Assembly (NCBI GenBank): GCA_945864765.1
Contig: CAMBDR010000173.1
Span: forward strand, 1 to 7,886
Length of the DNA: 7,886 nt
Direction: 5' to 3'
Source: Janthinobacterium lividum
GTDB taxonomy: Bacteria > Pseudomonadota > Gammaproteobacteria > Burkholderiales > Burkholderiaceae_D
Within the stretch, counting starts at the first letter, position 1. Each line of letters begins with the position of its first letter. The notes under the pieces are model-generated. The model was not told where the DNA came from. It was given only the letters and a program-made list of their open reading frames with translations, and ran no database searches. Made by a program: the position numbers and the translations under genes. Of the stretch, positions 1 to 5,690 are shown piece after piece.

Positions 1-300
1 GCCAATTTACGCTTCATGACCCAGGCGGCGCAACAAGCCAAGGCCCAAGTGCTGCTACTTGGCATGCGCATGCCACCCAATTATGGGCGCAGCTACACCG
101 AACAATTTTTTGCCAGTTACACCAAGGTGGCGCAGCAACAAAAAGCCGCCCTGGTGCCATTTTTCCTGAACAAAATCGCCGATGATATGACGCTGTTTCA
201 AGCTGACCGGATTCACCCCAATGGCGCAGCGCAAACTATTTTACTGGACAATGTTTGGCCAACTTTGCTGCCTTTGATTAAGGCGGTAAAATCGAAATAA
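1..300 (+). CDS. tesA: TesA-type GDSL arylesterase/thioesterase, C-terminal part (cut by window edge)
   Basis: This is the 3' end of an SGNH/GDSL hydrolase gene; the frame is open from base 1 and ends at TAA (298-300), leaving 99 visible residues. The family hydrolyses acyl esters and thioesters, usually in the periplasm after signal-peptide export, but the N-terminus lies outside the window, so export cannot be seen. The visible part has the family segment GMRMPPNYG (bases 61-87) and the C-terminal catalytic block DRIHPN. Its Asp (205-207) and His (214-216) should be the DxxH pair of the catalytic triad; the nucleophile serine lies upstream. The last residues are ordinary for the family, so the 3' end looks intact. 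It runs convergently towards ppiD, with 144 bases between the stop codons. Assignment to the TesA/arylesterase group is firm; the exact substrate is unknown. Confidence 0.87.
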   Translation, partial: ANLRFMTQAAQQAKAQVLLLGMRMPPNYGRSYTEQFFASYTKVAQQQKAALVPFFLNKIADDMTLFQADRIHPNGAAQTILLDNVWPTLLPLIKAVKSK

Positions 301-344
301 GGCCCAATGGCAGGATCGGATGAATGGGTTATAACTCGGCGGGT

Positions 345-420
345 GTGGGGACGCGTGGGTACGTGGGTACGTGGGACGCGTGGGTACGTGGGACGCGTGG
401 GTACGTGGGACGCGTGGGCA
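345..420. repeat. 17-bp G-rich tandem repeat array, about 4.5 units
   Basis: The unit is GTGGGACGCGTGGGTAC. Exact copies lie at 371-387 and 388-404. A third copy (405-420) ends in GGGCA instead of GGGTAC, an 18-base variant with one extra G lies at 345-362, and an 8-base partial unit (GTGGGTAC) at 363-370. There are no spacers, so this is not a CRISPR. The array sits in the gap between the convergent tesA and ppiD genes and runs straight into the hairpin at 414-438. Bases 301-344 show nothing recognisable. The composition differs clearly from the flanking genes, as expected of a dispersed intergenic repeat, but dispersal cannot be shown from one window. Confidence 0.9.
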
Positions 421-438
421 CGGTGATGCCGTGCCCAC
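414..438. repeat. Perfect inverted repeat downstream of ppiD
   Basis: The arms GTGGGCACGG (414-423) and CCGTGCCCAC (429-438) pair perfectly over 10 bp around a 5-base loop. The hairpin ends six bases beyond the ppiD stop codon and overlaps the last unit of the tandem array. Neither strand has a T-tract after it, so it is not a classical intrinsic terminator. It could block 3' exonucleases or act as a weak bidirectional terminator between the convergent genes. With the array beside it, it could also be part of a REP-like intergenic element. Confidence 0.8.
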
Positions 439-444
439 CCTACG

Positions 445-2403
445 CTACTTTGCCTTGGCAGACGCGCTGCCGGAGGCGCTGGCCGAGGCGCTAGCGGCCA
501 CCGCTGGCTTCATGACTTTCACCTTGGCCTTCTCTTTCAAGACATCAACAAAAGCACGCATTTCCTGGCCCGCCAGGCTGGTGCCCAATTGTTGCGGTAT
601 CGATTGGCGGCGCGCCGCATCCGGGGTGGCACTGGCTTCCACTTTATTGATGCGATACACCGCGTAACCCTGCCCCGGCAATTCCACGCCCACAAATGCT
701 GGCAGCTTGCTGGAATCGGCCGTCATCACCGCTTGCACTGCGCCAGGATTAATTTCCGGCTGGCGTGCGCGTGAAATACGCTTGGCGGCGGCAAACCCGG
801 CATCGTCGGCTTTGGCCTTCAACGCCGCCAATTTTGCCTTACCTGCTTCATTACTCAATTTATCGGCTTCCATGCGCACCAATATTTCACGAATCGGTGC
901 CTGCACCTCGCTCAACGGACGTGCAGTGACGGGTTTATATTCCAGCACCCGGCCCGCTACCAACACACCCGGTGCCACTTCCACCGCCTGGGTATTGCGC
1001 TTGTTTTTAATCGAATCGTCGCTAAACAAGGCACCCAAAAATTTTACATGATTATACGGTACACCCGGTGCCATGCCCGGGTTGGGCAGACGCCCCAATG
1101 AGCTCACGGTTTCAATTTTCAAATCCAATTTCTCTTTTTTCAGCTTATCCAGCGCCGCTTGCAAATTATCAGAACGGTCTTCCACCGCATCGGCAAAGGC
1201 TGACGACAAATCAGCATATTTCTTGGCGATCAAGGGCTTTTTCATTTCATCCAGAATTTGCGCCTTGACTTCATCAAAGGATTTGATCGATTCGGGTTTA
1301 ATGTCAACCAGTAAAATGATGTGATAGCCAAAATCAGACAATACCAAATCGCTGATCTCACCCTTTTTCAGTTTATACGCTGCTTCTTCGAAAGGCGGCA
1401 CCATCTGGCCACGGCCGAAAAATTCGAGGTCACCACCGCGCTCGCCCGAACCCTTGTCTTCTGAATTTTCCTTCGCAAGTTTGGCAAAGTCGGCCGGATT
1501 TTTACGCACTTTTTCCAACAAAGCCTGGGCCGCTGCCTTAACCTTTTCTTTATCGGAGCCGTCTTTTTTGACGTTCAACAAAATATGACTGGCGCGCCGT
1601 TGCTCTGGCTGGGTATACCGCTGTTTCGACGATTCATAATTGGCTTTGACTTCCGCATCAGGCACGGTAACCATGGCTGCCAGCGCATCACTGTTAAAGA
1701 CGACGTATTCGGCTTTGATTTGATCAGGAATTTCAAACTTTTTACTGTTTTTATTGTAGTAGTCTTTAATCATGTCATCCGTGACTTTGACTTTGTCGGC
1801 AAAGTCGCTGGTTTTGATCAATAATTCTTGCACTTCACGCTCTTGCTCGATAATGTCCGCAATCCGGTTCGAGACGGTGGTCGGTGCAAACGCGGTGTTT
1901 TGGATGGATTGGGTGAATTGTTGCACCAACATATCGCGCCGCATACGGGCATCAAAGCTTGCGCCTGTCATGCCCTGCTGCTTGAGCACGGCTTCGTACT
2001 GCGCTTTACTAAACTTGCCTTCTGCATCCAAAAAGGCCGGGATTTCAGTCAATTTCTTCACCAAAACCTCGTTGGCCAGCATCAGATTTTTTTCATCAAT
2101 CGAGGCTTGCAATACTTGCTGTTCGATCAAACCATCCAGCACCCTTTGCTTGGCTTCCGGCGTTTCAAACAACTTGGGATCAAACTGCGCACCCGCCATT
2201 TGGCGATAGCGGTTGATTTGTTCATTTTGGGCATTGTCCCACTCTTGCTGGGTAATGGCGCGCTTACCGACAGTCGCGACCAAATTCACCGGATCACTGA
2301 ACATGTCGTTGCCGACATTACCAAAAAACAAGAACGAAGGAATAATCAAAAGCGCCAAAAAGATTTGCATCAGACGCTGGTGGGTACGAATATATTCAAA
2401 CAT
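445..2403 (-). CDS. ppiD: PpiD: membrane-anchored periplasmic chaperone with parvulin (peptidyl-prolyl isomerase) domain
   Basis: This 652-residue protein is a periplasmic folding helper anchored in the inner membrane near the Sec translocon. The N-terminus (MFEYIRTHQRLMQ) is a short cytosolic stretch followed by one hydrophobic anchor at about residues 12-30. A SurA_N-like helical chaperone region follows (about 36-190), then a parvulin domain (about 268-366) and a long helical C-terminal part. The parvulin active-site positions look complete: His273, Asp325, Met334, Phe338 and His361. The last 17 residues are an Ala/Ser/Lys simple sequence. The ATG at 2403 gives the usual family start, although no clear Shine-Dalgarno sequence precedes it; the stop is TAG (447-445). 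It lies 201 bases downstream of hupB, behind two terminator hairpins, so it probably has its own promoter, which I could not identify. Size and domain order fit PpiD; SurA, which is soluble, is excluded by the anchor. Confidence 0.93.
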   Translation of the reverse strand: MFEYIRTHQRLMQIFLALLIIPSFLFFGNVGNDMFSDPVNLVATVGKRAITQQEWDNAQNEQINRYRQMAGAQFDPKLFETPEAKQRVLDGLIEQQVLQASIDEKNLMLANEVLVKKLTEIPAFLDAEGKFSKAQYEAVLKQQGMTGASFDARMRRDMLVQQFTQSIQNTAFAPTTVSNRIADIIEQEREVQELLIKTSDFADKVKVTDDMIKDYYNKNSKKFEIPDQIKAEYVVFNSDALAAMVTVPDAEVKANYESSKQRYTQPEQRRASHILLNVKKDGSDKEKVKAAAQALLEKVRKNPADFAKLAKENSEDKGSGERGGDLEFFGRGQMVPPFEEAAYKLKKGEISDLVLSDFGYHIILLVDIKPESIKSFDEVKAQILDEMKKPLIAKKYADLSSAFADAVEDRSDNLQAALDKLKKEKLDLKIETVSSLGRLPNPGMAPGVPYNHVKFLGALFSDDSIKNKRNTQAVEVAPGVLVAGRVLEYKPVTARPLSEVQAPIREILVRMEADKLSNEAGKAKLAALKAKADDAGFAAAKRISRARQPEINPGAVQAVMTADSSKLPAFVGVELPGQGYAVYRINKVEASATPDAARRQSIPQQLGTSLAGQEMRAFVDVLKEKAKVKVMKPAVAASASASASGSASAKAK

Positions 2404-2446
2404 GATCAGCCAGTACAGATTGAAATTGGATAGCAGAACCGCCTAT

Positions 2447-2473
2447 AAAAAAAGGCGAACTAAAATGTTCGCC
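2447..2473 (-). terminator. Intrinsic terminator between hupB and ppiD (distal)
   Basis: On the minus strand GGCGAAC, a 6-base loop (ATTTTA) and GTTCGCC form a perfect 7-bp stem (2454-2473), followed directly by seven T (2453-2447). This is a textbook rho-independent terminator for transcripts coming from hupB. It ends only 43 bases before the ppiD start codon. Confidence 0.85.
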
Positions 2474-2491
2474 CTCCGAATTCGGCGCGGC

Positions 2492-2525
2492 AAAAAAAAT
2501 GGCAGCACGCCTACTATTGCTACCA
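2492..2525 (-). terminator. Probable intrinsic terminator after hupB (proximal)
   Basis: On the minus strand UGGUAGC (2525-2519) can pair with GCUGCCA (2506-2500) in a 7-bp stem with one U-G wobble and a 12-base loop. Eight T follow (2499-2492). The larger loop makes it weaker than the hairpin at 2447-2473, but the long T-tract supports termination. It lies 79 bases beyond the hupB stop. Confidence 0.6.
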
Positions 2526-2604
2526 GTCCAAAAGCATAACATATTTATCAAACCAACGGGCGCAAATACAGGACAAATAGGCCTTTCCTGCATCAAAAAT
2601 CAAC

Positions 2605-2877
2605 TCAATTAACGGCGTCACGCAAGGATTTACCCGGTTTAAACTTGGGTAGCTTGCCCGCCTTGATGATAATGCTCTCGCCCGAACGCGGATCGCGCCC
2701 GTTGCGGGCGGCCCGCTGACTGACCGAGAAGGTGCCAAAACCGACAATGGTGACACTTTCTTCTTTTTTCAAGGCTTCGGAAACCACATCCAAAAATGCA
2801 TCCAAAGCCCGCGCCGCCACCACCTTGGTAATGTCGGCCTGATTGGCAATCTGTTCAATTAATTCTGTGTTATTCAC
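2605..2877 (-). CDS. hupB: HU-beta-type histone-like DNA-binding protein
   Basis: HU is a small dimeric nucleoid protein that bends and compacts DNA without strict sequence preference. From the GTG at 2877 the product is 90 residues, the length of E. coli HupB, and begins MNNTELIEQIA, matching the family start MNK(S/T)xLI. Residues 1-45 form the helical dimer body. GFGTF (46-50) leads into the beta-arm (about 52-75), with the DNA-intercalating Pro63 in RDP. The C-terminus (KSLRDAVN) is also typical. The GTG is chosen because AGGGGAG lies 6 bases upstream of it. An ATG at 2883 (92 residues, MVVNNTEL) is in frame but directly abuts that ribosome-binding site. The gene follows lon by 85 bases, with a strong hairpin between them. 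HU is a known Lon substrate in E. coli, so the pairing makes biological sense. The family call is certain; HU-beta rather than HU-alpha rests on context. Confidence 0.93.
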   Translation of the reverse strand: MNNTELIEQIANQADITKVVAARALDAFLDVVSEALKKEESVTIVGFGTFSVSQRAARNGRDPRSGESIIIKAGKLPKFKPGKSLRDAVN

Positions 2878-2883
2878 AACCAT

Positions 2884-2890
2884 CTCCCCT
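2884..2890 (-). promoter_or_regulatory. Shine-Dalgarno sequence that decides the hupB start
   Basis: AGGGGAG on the minus strand ends 6 bases before the GTG at 2877-2875, an ideal spacing, but has no spacing at all from the ATG at 2883-2881. This, with the family N-terminus, favours the GTG as the start codon. Confidence 0.75.
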
Positions 2891-2907
2891 GCAAGCTGCG
2901 CCAAGTC

Positions 2908-2941
2908 GTAGAAAAAGCGCCTCGTAAGGCGCTTTTTCTAC
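2908..2941 (-). terminator. Strong hairpin terminator between lon and hupB
   Basis: GTAGAAAAAGCGCC (2908-2921) and GGCGCTTTTTCTAC (2928-2941) pair perfectly over 14 bp around a 6-base loop. On each strand the GC core is followed by TTTTT, so it can act in both directions. The hairpin begins 21 bases after the lon stop codon and is the likely lon terminator. Only about 30 bases separate its far end from the hupB start, so it also occupies the hupB leader. Confidence 0.8.
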
Positions 2942-2962
2942 CAGCCAAAACCACACACACCA

Positions 2963-5386
2963 TCAATGCTTCATAATCACCGGTTTATCACTGCTTGCCG
3001 CTTCCGCTACGGCGGCAACCACGGCAACCACAGGCTCCACCAAAGCCTGGGGCGGACGCTCCAGCGCAATTTCCAAAACCTTATCAATCCAACGCACAGG
3101 GACGATTTCGAGCTTGTTTTTGACGTTATCCGGAATCTCCGCCAAATCCTTGACATTTTGCTCGGGTATCAAGACCGTTTTGATTCCGCCACGATGCGCC
3201 GCCAAGAGCTTTTCTTTCAATCCACCAATGGGCAATACTTCGCCACGCAAGGTAATTTCGCCTGTCATCGCCACATCTGCACGCACTGGAATGCCGGTAA
3301 ACACCGACACCAAGGCTGTGGTCATACCTATCCCGGCGGACGGCCCGTCTTTCGGGGTCGCCCCTTCCGGTACGTGGATATGGATATCGCTCTTTTCAAA
3401 CACATCCGAATGAATACCTAGCCTGCTTGATCTCGAACGCACCACCGTGCGTGCCGCTTCAATCGATTCCTTCATCACGTCGCCCAAGGTGCCGGTACGA
3501 ATGATATTGCCCTTACCCGGCATAGTCACCGCTTCAATGGTCAGCAAATCGCCGCCCACTTCGGTCCAGGCCAAACCCACCACCTGGCCAACCTGATTTT
3601 CTTTTTCTGCCACGCCAAAATCATAACGCCGCACACCGAGGAATTTATCGACGTTTTTCGAAGTAACGATGACTTTTTTGTCTTTCTCTTTTTCATTCTT
3701 TTTCATCAACAACATCTTGACGACTTTGCGGCAAATCTTGGAAATTTCCCGCTCCAGCGCGCGCACCCCGGCTTCACGCGTGTAGTAATGAATGATGTCG
3801 CGAATCGCCGATTCCCCCAAAGAAATCTCACCTTCTTTCAAACCATTATTTTTGATTTGCTTGGGCAATAAATAACGCTGGGCGATATTCATTTTTTCTT
3901 CTTCGGTGTAACCGGACAAACGAATCACTTCCATCCGATCCAACAAGGCGGGCGGAATATTGTAGGAATTCGAAGTCGCCACAAACATCACATCCGACAA
4001 ATCAAAATCGACTTCCAAGTAATGATCGGAGAAAGTATGGTTTTGTTCCGGGTCCAGCACTTCCAGCAAAGCGGACGATGGATCACCCCGGAAATCGGCC
4101 CCCATTTTATCCACTTCATCGAGCAAGAATAAAGGATTGCGCACCCCGACCTTGGTCAGGCTTTGCAAAATTTTGCCCGGCATGGAGCCGATATAAGTAC
4201 GGCGATGACCACGAATTTCGGCTTCATCGCGCACCCCGCCCAAGGCCATACGCACAAACTTGCGATTGGTGGCGCGCGCAATCGATTGCCCCAGCGAGGT
4301 TTTACCCACACCTGGGGGGCCAACAAAGCACAAGATCGGCGCTTTGAGTTTTTCAACCCGTTGCTGCACCGCCAAATATTCCAGAATACGCTCTTTAACC
4401 TTATCAAGGCCATAGTGGTCGGTATCGAGGATTTTTTCGGCGTTGCTTAAATCAATGCTGACCTTGGATTTTTTCTTCCAAGGCAAGGCAACCAAGGTGT
4501 CGATATAATTGCGCACCACCGTGGCTTCGGCCGACATGGGCGACATCAACTTCAGTTTTTTCAACTCATTGAGTGCTTTGTCTGCGGCTTCTTTGGGCAT
4601 CTTGGCGGCAGCAATTTTCTTTTCAAGGTCGTCGATATCCGCGCCCTCTTCACCTTCGCCCAATTCTTTTTGAATTGCCTTAACTTGCTCATTGAGATAA
4701 TACTCACGCTGGGATTTTTCCATCTGGCGCTTGACACGGCCACGGATGCGTTTTTCCACTTGCAAAATATCCAACTCGCCTTCCAACTGGCCGAGCAAAT
4801 GCTCCAGCCGTTTGGCGACGTTGACAATTTCGAGAATCACTTGTTTTTGTTCCAGTTTCAGCGGCAAATGCGCTGCTACCGTATCGGCCAGACGCCCTGC
4901 ATCATCAATGCCAGTGAGCGAAGCCAAAATTTCGGGCGGGATTTTTTTGTTCAGTTTCACATACTGATCAAATTGCTGGACGATGGCGCGCCGCATGGCC
5001 TCGACCTCGGACTCGGCACCCATATCCGAAGTAATGGGGGTAAGGTCGGCAATAAAATGGCTTTCCGTTTCACTGATGTGATGGATATGCGCACGTTGCC
5101 CACCTTCAACCAGTACTTTGACCGTACCGTCGGGCAATTTCAACATTTGCAAAATATTGGCAACGCAGCCAATACTGTAAATGTCGCTGGCCGATGGTTC
5201 ATCTTTGGCGGCGGCCTTTTGTGCAGCGAGCATGATGCTCTTTCCCTGCTCCATAGCCGCTTCCAGCGCTTTAATTGATTTCGGGCGACCAACAAACAAC
5301 GGTATGACCATATGCGGGAAAACGACGACATCACGCAAAGGCAATAAGGGCAGTTGGATTTGCTCGGTTAATTTGGAGGTTGTCAT
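2963..5386 (-). CDS. lon: Lon, ATP-dependent AAA+ serine protease
   Basis: Lon is a cytosolic hexamer that unfolds and degrades damaged proteins and unstable regulators. The 807-residue product has the full LonA architecture: an N-terminal substrate-binding domain (about 9-200), a linking helical/coiled-coil region (about 200-310), an AAA+ module and a C-terminal protease domain (about 595-780). Walker A is GPPGVGKT (356-363, Lys362) and Walker B is FLLDEVD (Asp423, Glu424). The arginine finger is Arg484 and sensor-2 is Arg542. The protease dyad is Ser683 (in PKDGPSAG) with Lys724 (in GGLKEK). All key residues are present. The tail after about residue 780 is a short Ala/Val-rich extension beyond the 784 residues of E. 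coli Lon. The ATG at 5386 is preceded by AAAAGGT (5398-5392), 5 bases upstream. The gene has a leader of up to about 250 bases after the clpX terminator, so it is probably a separate transcription unit. In E. coli lon is heat-shock controlled. Confidence 0.98.
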   Translation of the reverse strand: MTTSKLTEQIQLPLLPLRDVVVFPHMVIPLFVGRPKSIKALEAAMEQGKSIMLAAQKAAAKDEPSASDIYSIGCVANILQMLKLPDGTVKVLVEGGQRAHIHHISETESHFIADLTPITSDMGAESEVEAMRRAIVQQFDQYVKLNKKIPPEILASLTGIDDAGRLADTVAAHLPLKLEQKQVILEIVNVAKRLEHLLGQLEGELDILQVEKRIRGRVKRQMEKSQREYYLNEQVKAIQKELGEGEEGADIDDLEKKIAAAKMPKEAADKALNELKKLKLMSPMSAEATVVRNYIDTLVALPWKKKSKVSIDLSNAEKILDTDHYGLDKVKERILEYLAVQQRVEKLKAPILCFVGPPGVGKTSLGQSIARATNRKFVRMALGGVRDEAEIRGHRRTYIGSMPGKILQSLTKVGVRNPLFLLDEVDKMGADFRGDPSSALLEVLDPEQNHTFSDHYLEVDFDLSDVMFVATSNSYNIPPALLDRMEVIRLSGYTEEEKMNIAQRYLLPKQIKNNGLKEGEISLGESAIRDIIHYYTREAGVRALEREISKICRKVVKMLLMKKNEKEKDKKVIVTSKNVDKFLGVRRYDFGVAEKENQVGQVVGLAWTEVGGDLLTIEAVTMPGKGNIIRTGTLGDVMKESIEAARTVVRSRSSRLGIHSDVFEKSDIHIHVPEGATPKDGPSAGIGMTTALVSVFTGIPVRADVAMTGEITLRGEVLPIGGLKEKLLAAHRGGIKTVLIPEQNVKDLAEIPDNVKNKLEIVPVRWIDKVLEIALERPPQALVEPVVAVVAAVAEAASSDKPVIMKH

Positions 5387-5452
5387 GGCGTACCTTTTAA
5401 AAGACGTGTTTACGATGTTGGCACGAGTTGCAAAAACACAAGACCGGGCAAT

Positions 5453-5505
5453 AAAAAAAATGATGAACTAACGAAAAAAAGCAACGAAAAAAATTCACAA
5501 GAAAA
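5453..5505. repeat. A-tract cluster with an 11-bp direct repeat upstream of lon
   Basis: On the plus strand A-runs of 8, 7, 7 and 4 bases occur at 5453-5460, 5474-5480, 5487-5493 and 5502-5505. The sequence AACGAAAAAAA appears twice, at 5470-5480 and 5483-5493, two bases apart. The tract centres are about 20, 13 and 13 bases apart, only loosely in phase with the helix. Intrinsic curvature or binding of a nucleoid protein is possible but not shown. Confidence 0.65.
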
Positions 5506-5521
5506 TTCATGGGTTATCAAG

Positions 5522-5551
5522 AAATGGTATTGCGCCCCAGCCTTTAGCAAG
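5522..5551 (-). promoter_or_regulatory. Weak candidate sigma-32-like promoter for lon
   Basis: On the minus strand CTTGCT (5551-5546) and TACCATTT (5529-5522) are 16 bases apart. They partly match the heat-shock consensus CTTGAA and CCCCATNT (6 of 8 positions in the -10 element). A start near 5514 would give a leader of about 130 bases. The idea rests partly on lon being heat-shock regulated in E. coli; the match is weak and could be chance. Confidence 0.25.
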
Positions 5552-5578
5552 CAGCAACACCTCCGTTTTTGGCCTTCC

Positions 5579-5607
5579 GACTCAGGCCTGGGACTCAAGC
5601 CTGGGAC
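5579..5607. repeat. Tandem 13-bp direct repeat in the lon upstream region
   Basis: GACTCAGGCCTGG (5579-5591) is followed at once by GACTCAAGCCTGG (5592-5604), with one mismatch, and then by the first three bases of another unit. It lies between the clpX terminator and the lon start and could be a regulator site or simple slippage. Confidence 0.75.
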
Positions 5608-5639
5608 GCATTATGATTATTAATTGTACCGCTTTTACG

Positions 5640-5668
5640 AAAAAAAACCGGCTAAAACGCCGGTTTTT
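5640..5668 (-). terminator. Intrinsic terminator after clpX
   Basis: The stem AAAAACCGGC / GCCGGTTTTT (5643-5652 with 5659-5668) has 10 perfect pairs and a 6-base loop. On the minus strand the GC core is followed by eight bases of T (5647-5640). It starts 22 bases after the clpX stop and should end the tig-clpP-clpX transcript before lon. Confidence 0.88.
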
Positions 5669-5690
5669 CGAATTTCGACGCAAAAAACCC

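Larger units (their letters stand above)
5387..5690 (-). other. Intergenic region clpX-lon: terminator plus long lon leader
   Basis: These 304 bases hold no credible gene. In minus-strand order they contain the clpX terminator (5668-5640), an AT-rich stretch with -10-like words such as TACAAT and CATAAT (about 5630-5611) but no matching -35 hexamers, two 13-bp direct repeats (5607-5579), a weak heat-shock-promoter-like pair (5551-5522), several A-tracts seen on the plus strand (5453-5505), and the lon ribosome-binding site (5398-5392). Confidence 0.75.

Noticed and set aside
345..420. CRISPR-like appearance of the repeat array
   Set aside because: The 17-bp units are directly adjacent, with no unique spacers, and no cas gene is nearby.
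371..667. 98-residue plus-strand frame starting in the repeat array
   Set aside because: The first part is translated tandem repeat and the rest is antisense to the ppiD C-terminus.
1828..2433. 201-residue plus-strand open frame opposite the start of ppiD
   Set aside because: It is antisense to a conserved coding region and has no recognisable domain or ribosome-binding support; it is a shadow frame.
2476..2485. Palindrome CCGAATTCGG as an operator
   Set aside because: A single 10-bp palindrome between two terminators, with no promoter beside it, is not enough to call a binding site.
2404..2604. tRNA genes between hupB and ppiD
   Set aside because: I looked because tRNAs may occur at this position in some relatives (from memory). 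No T-loop GTTCRA context, acceptor stem or cloverleaf was visible on either strand; the inverted repeats there are terminator hairpins.
4670..5278. 202-residue plus-strand open frame opposite lon
   Set aside because: It is fully antisense to the conserved Lon N-terminal region, with no family features; a shadow frame.
5410..5598. Small 62-codon minus-strand frame in the lon leader
   Set aside because: It starts with TTG, has no ribosome-binding site, and its composition simply reflects the T-rich leader. A very short regulatory peptide cannot be excluded but has no support.
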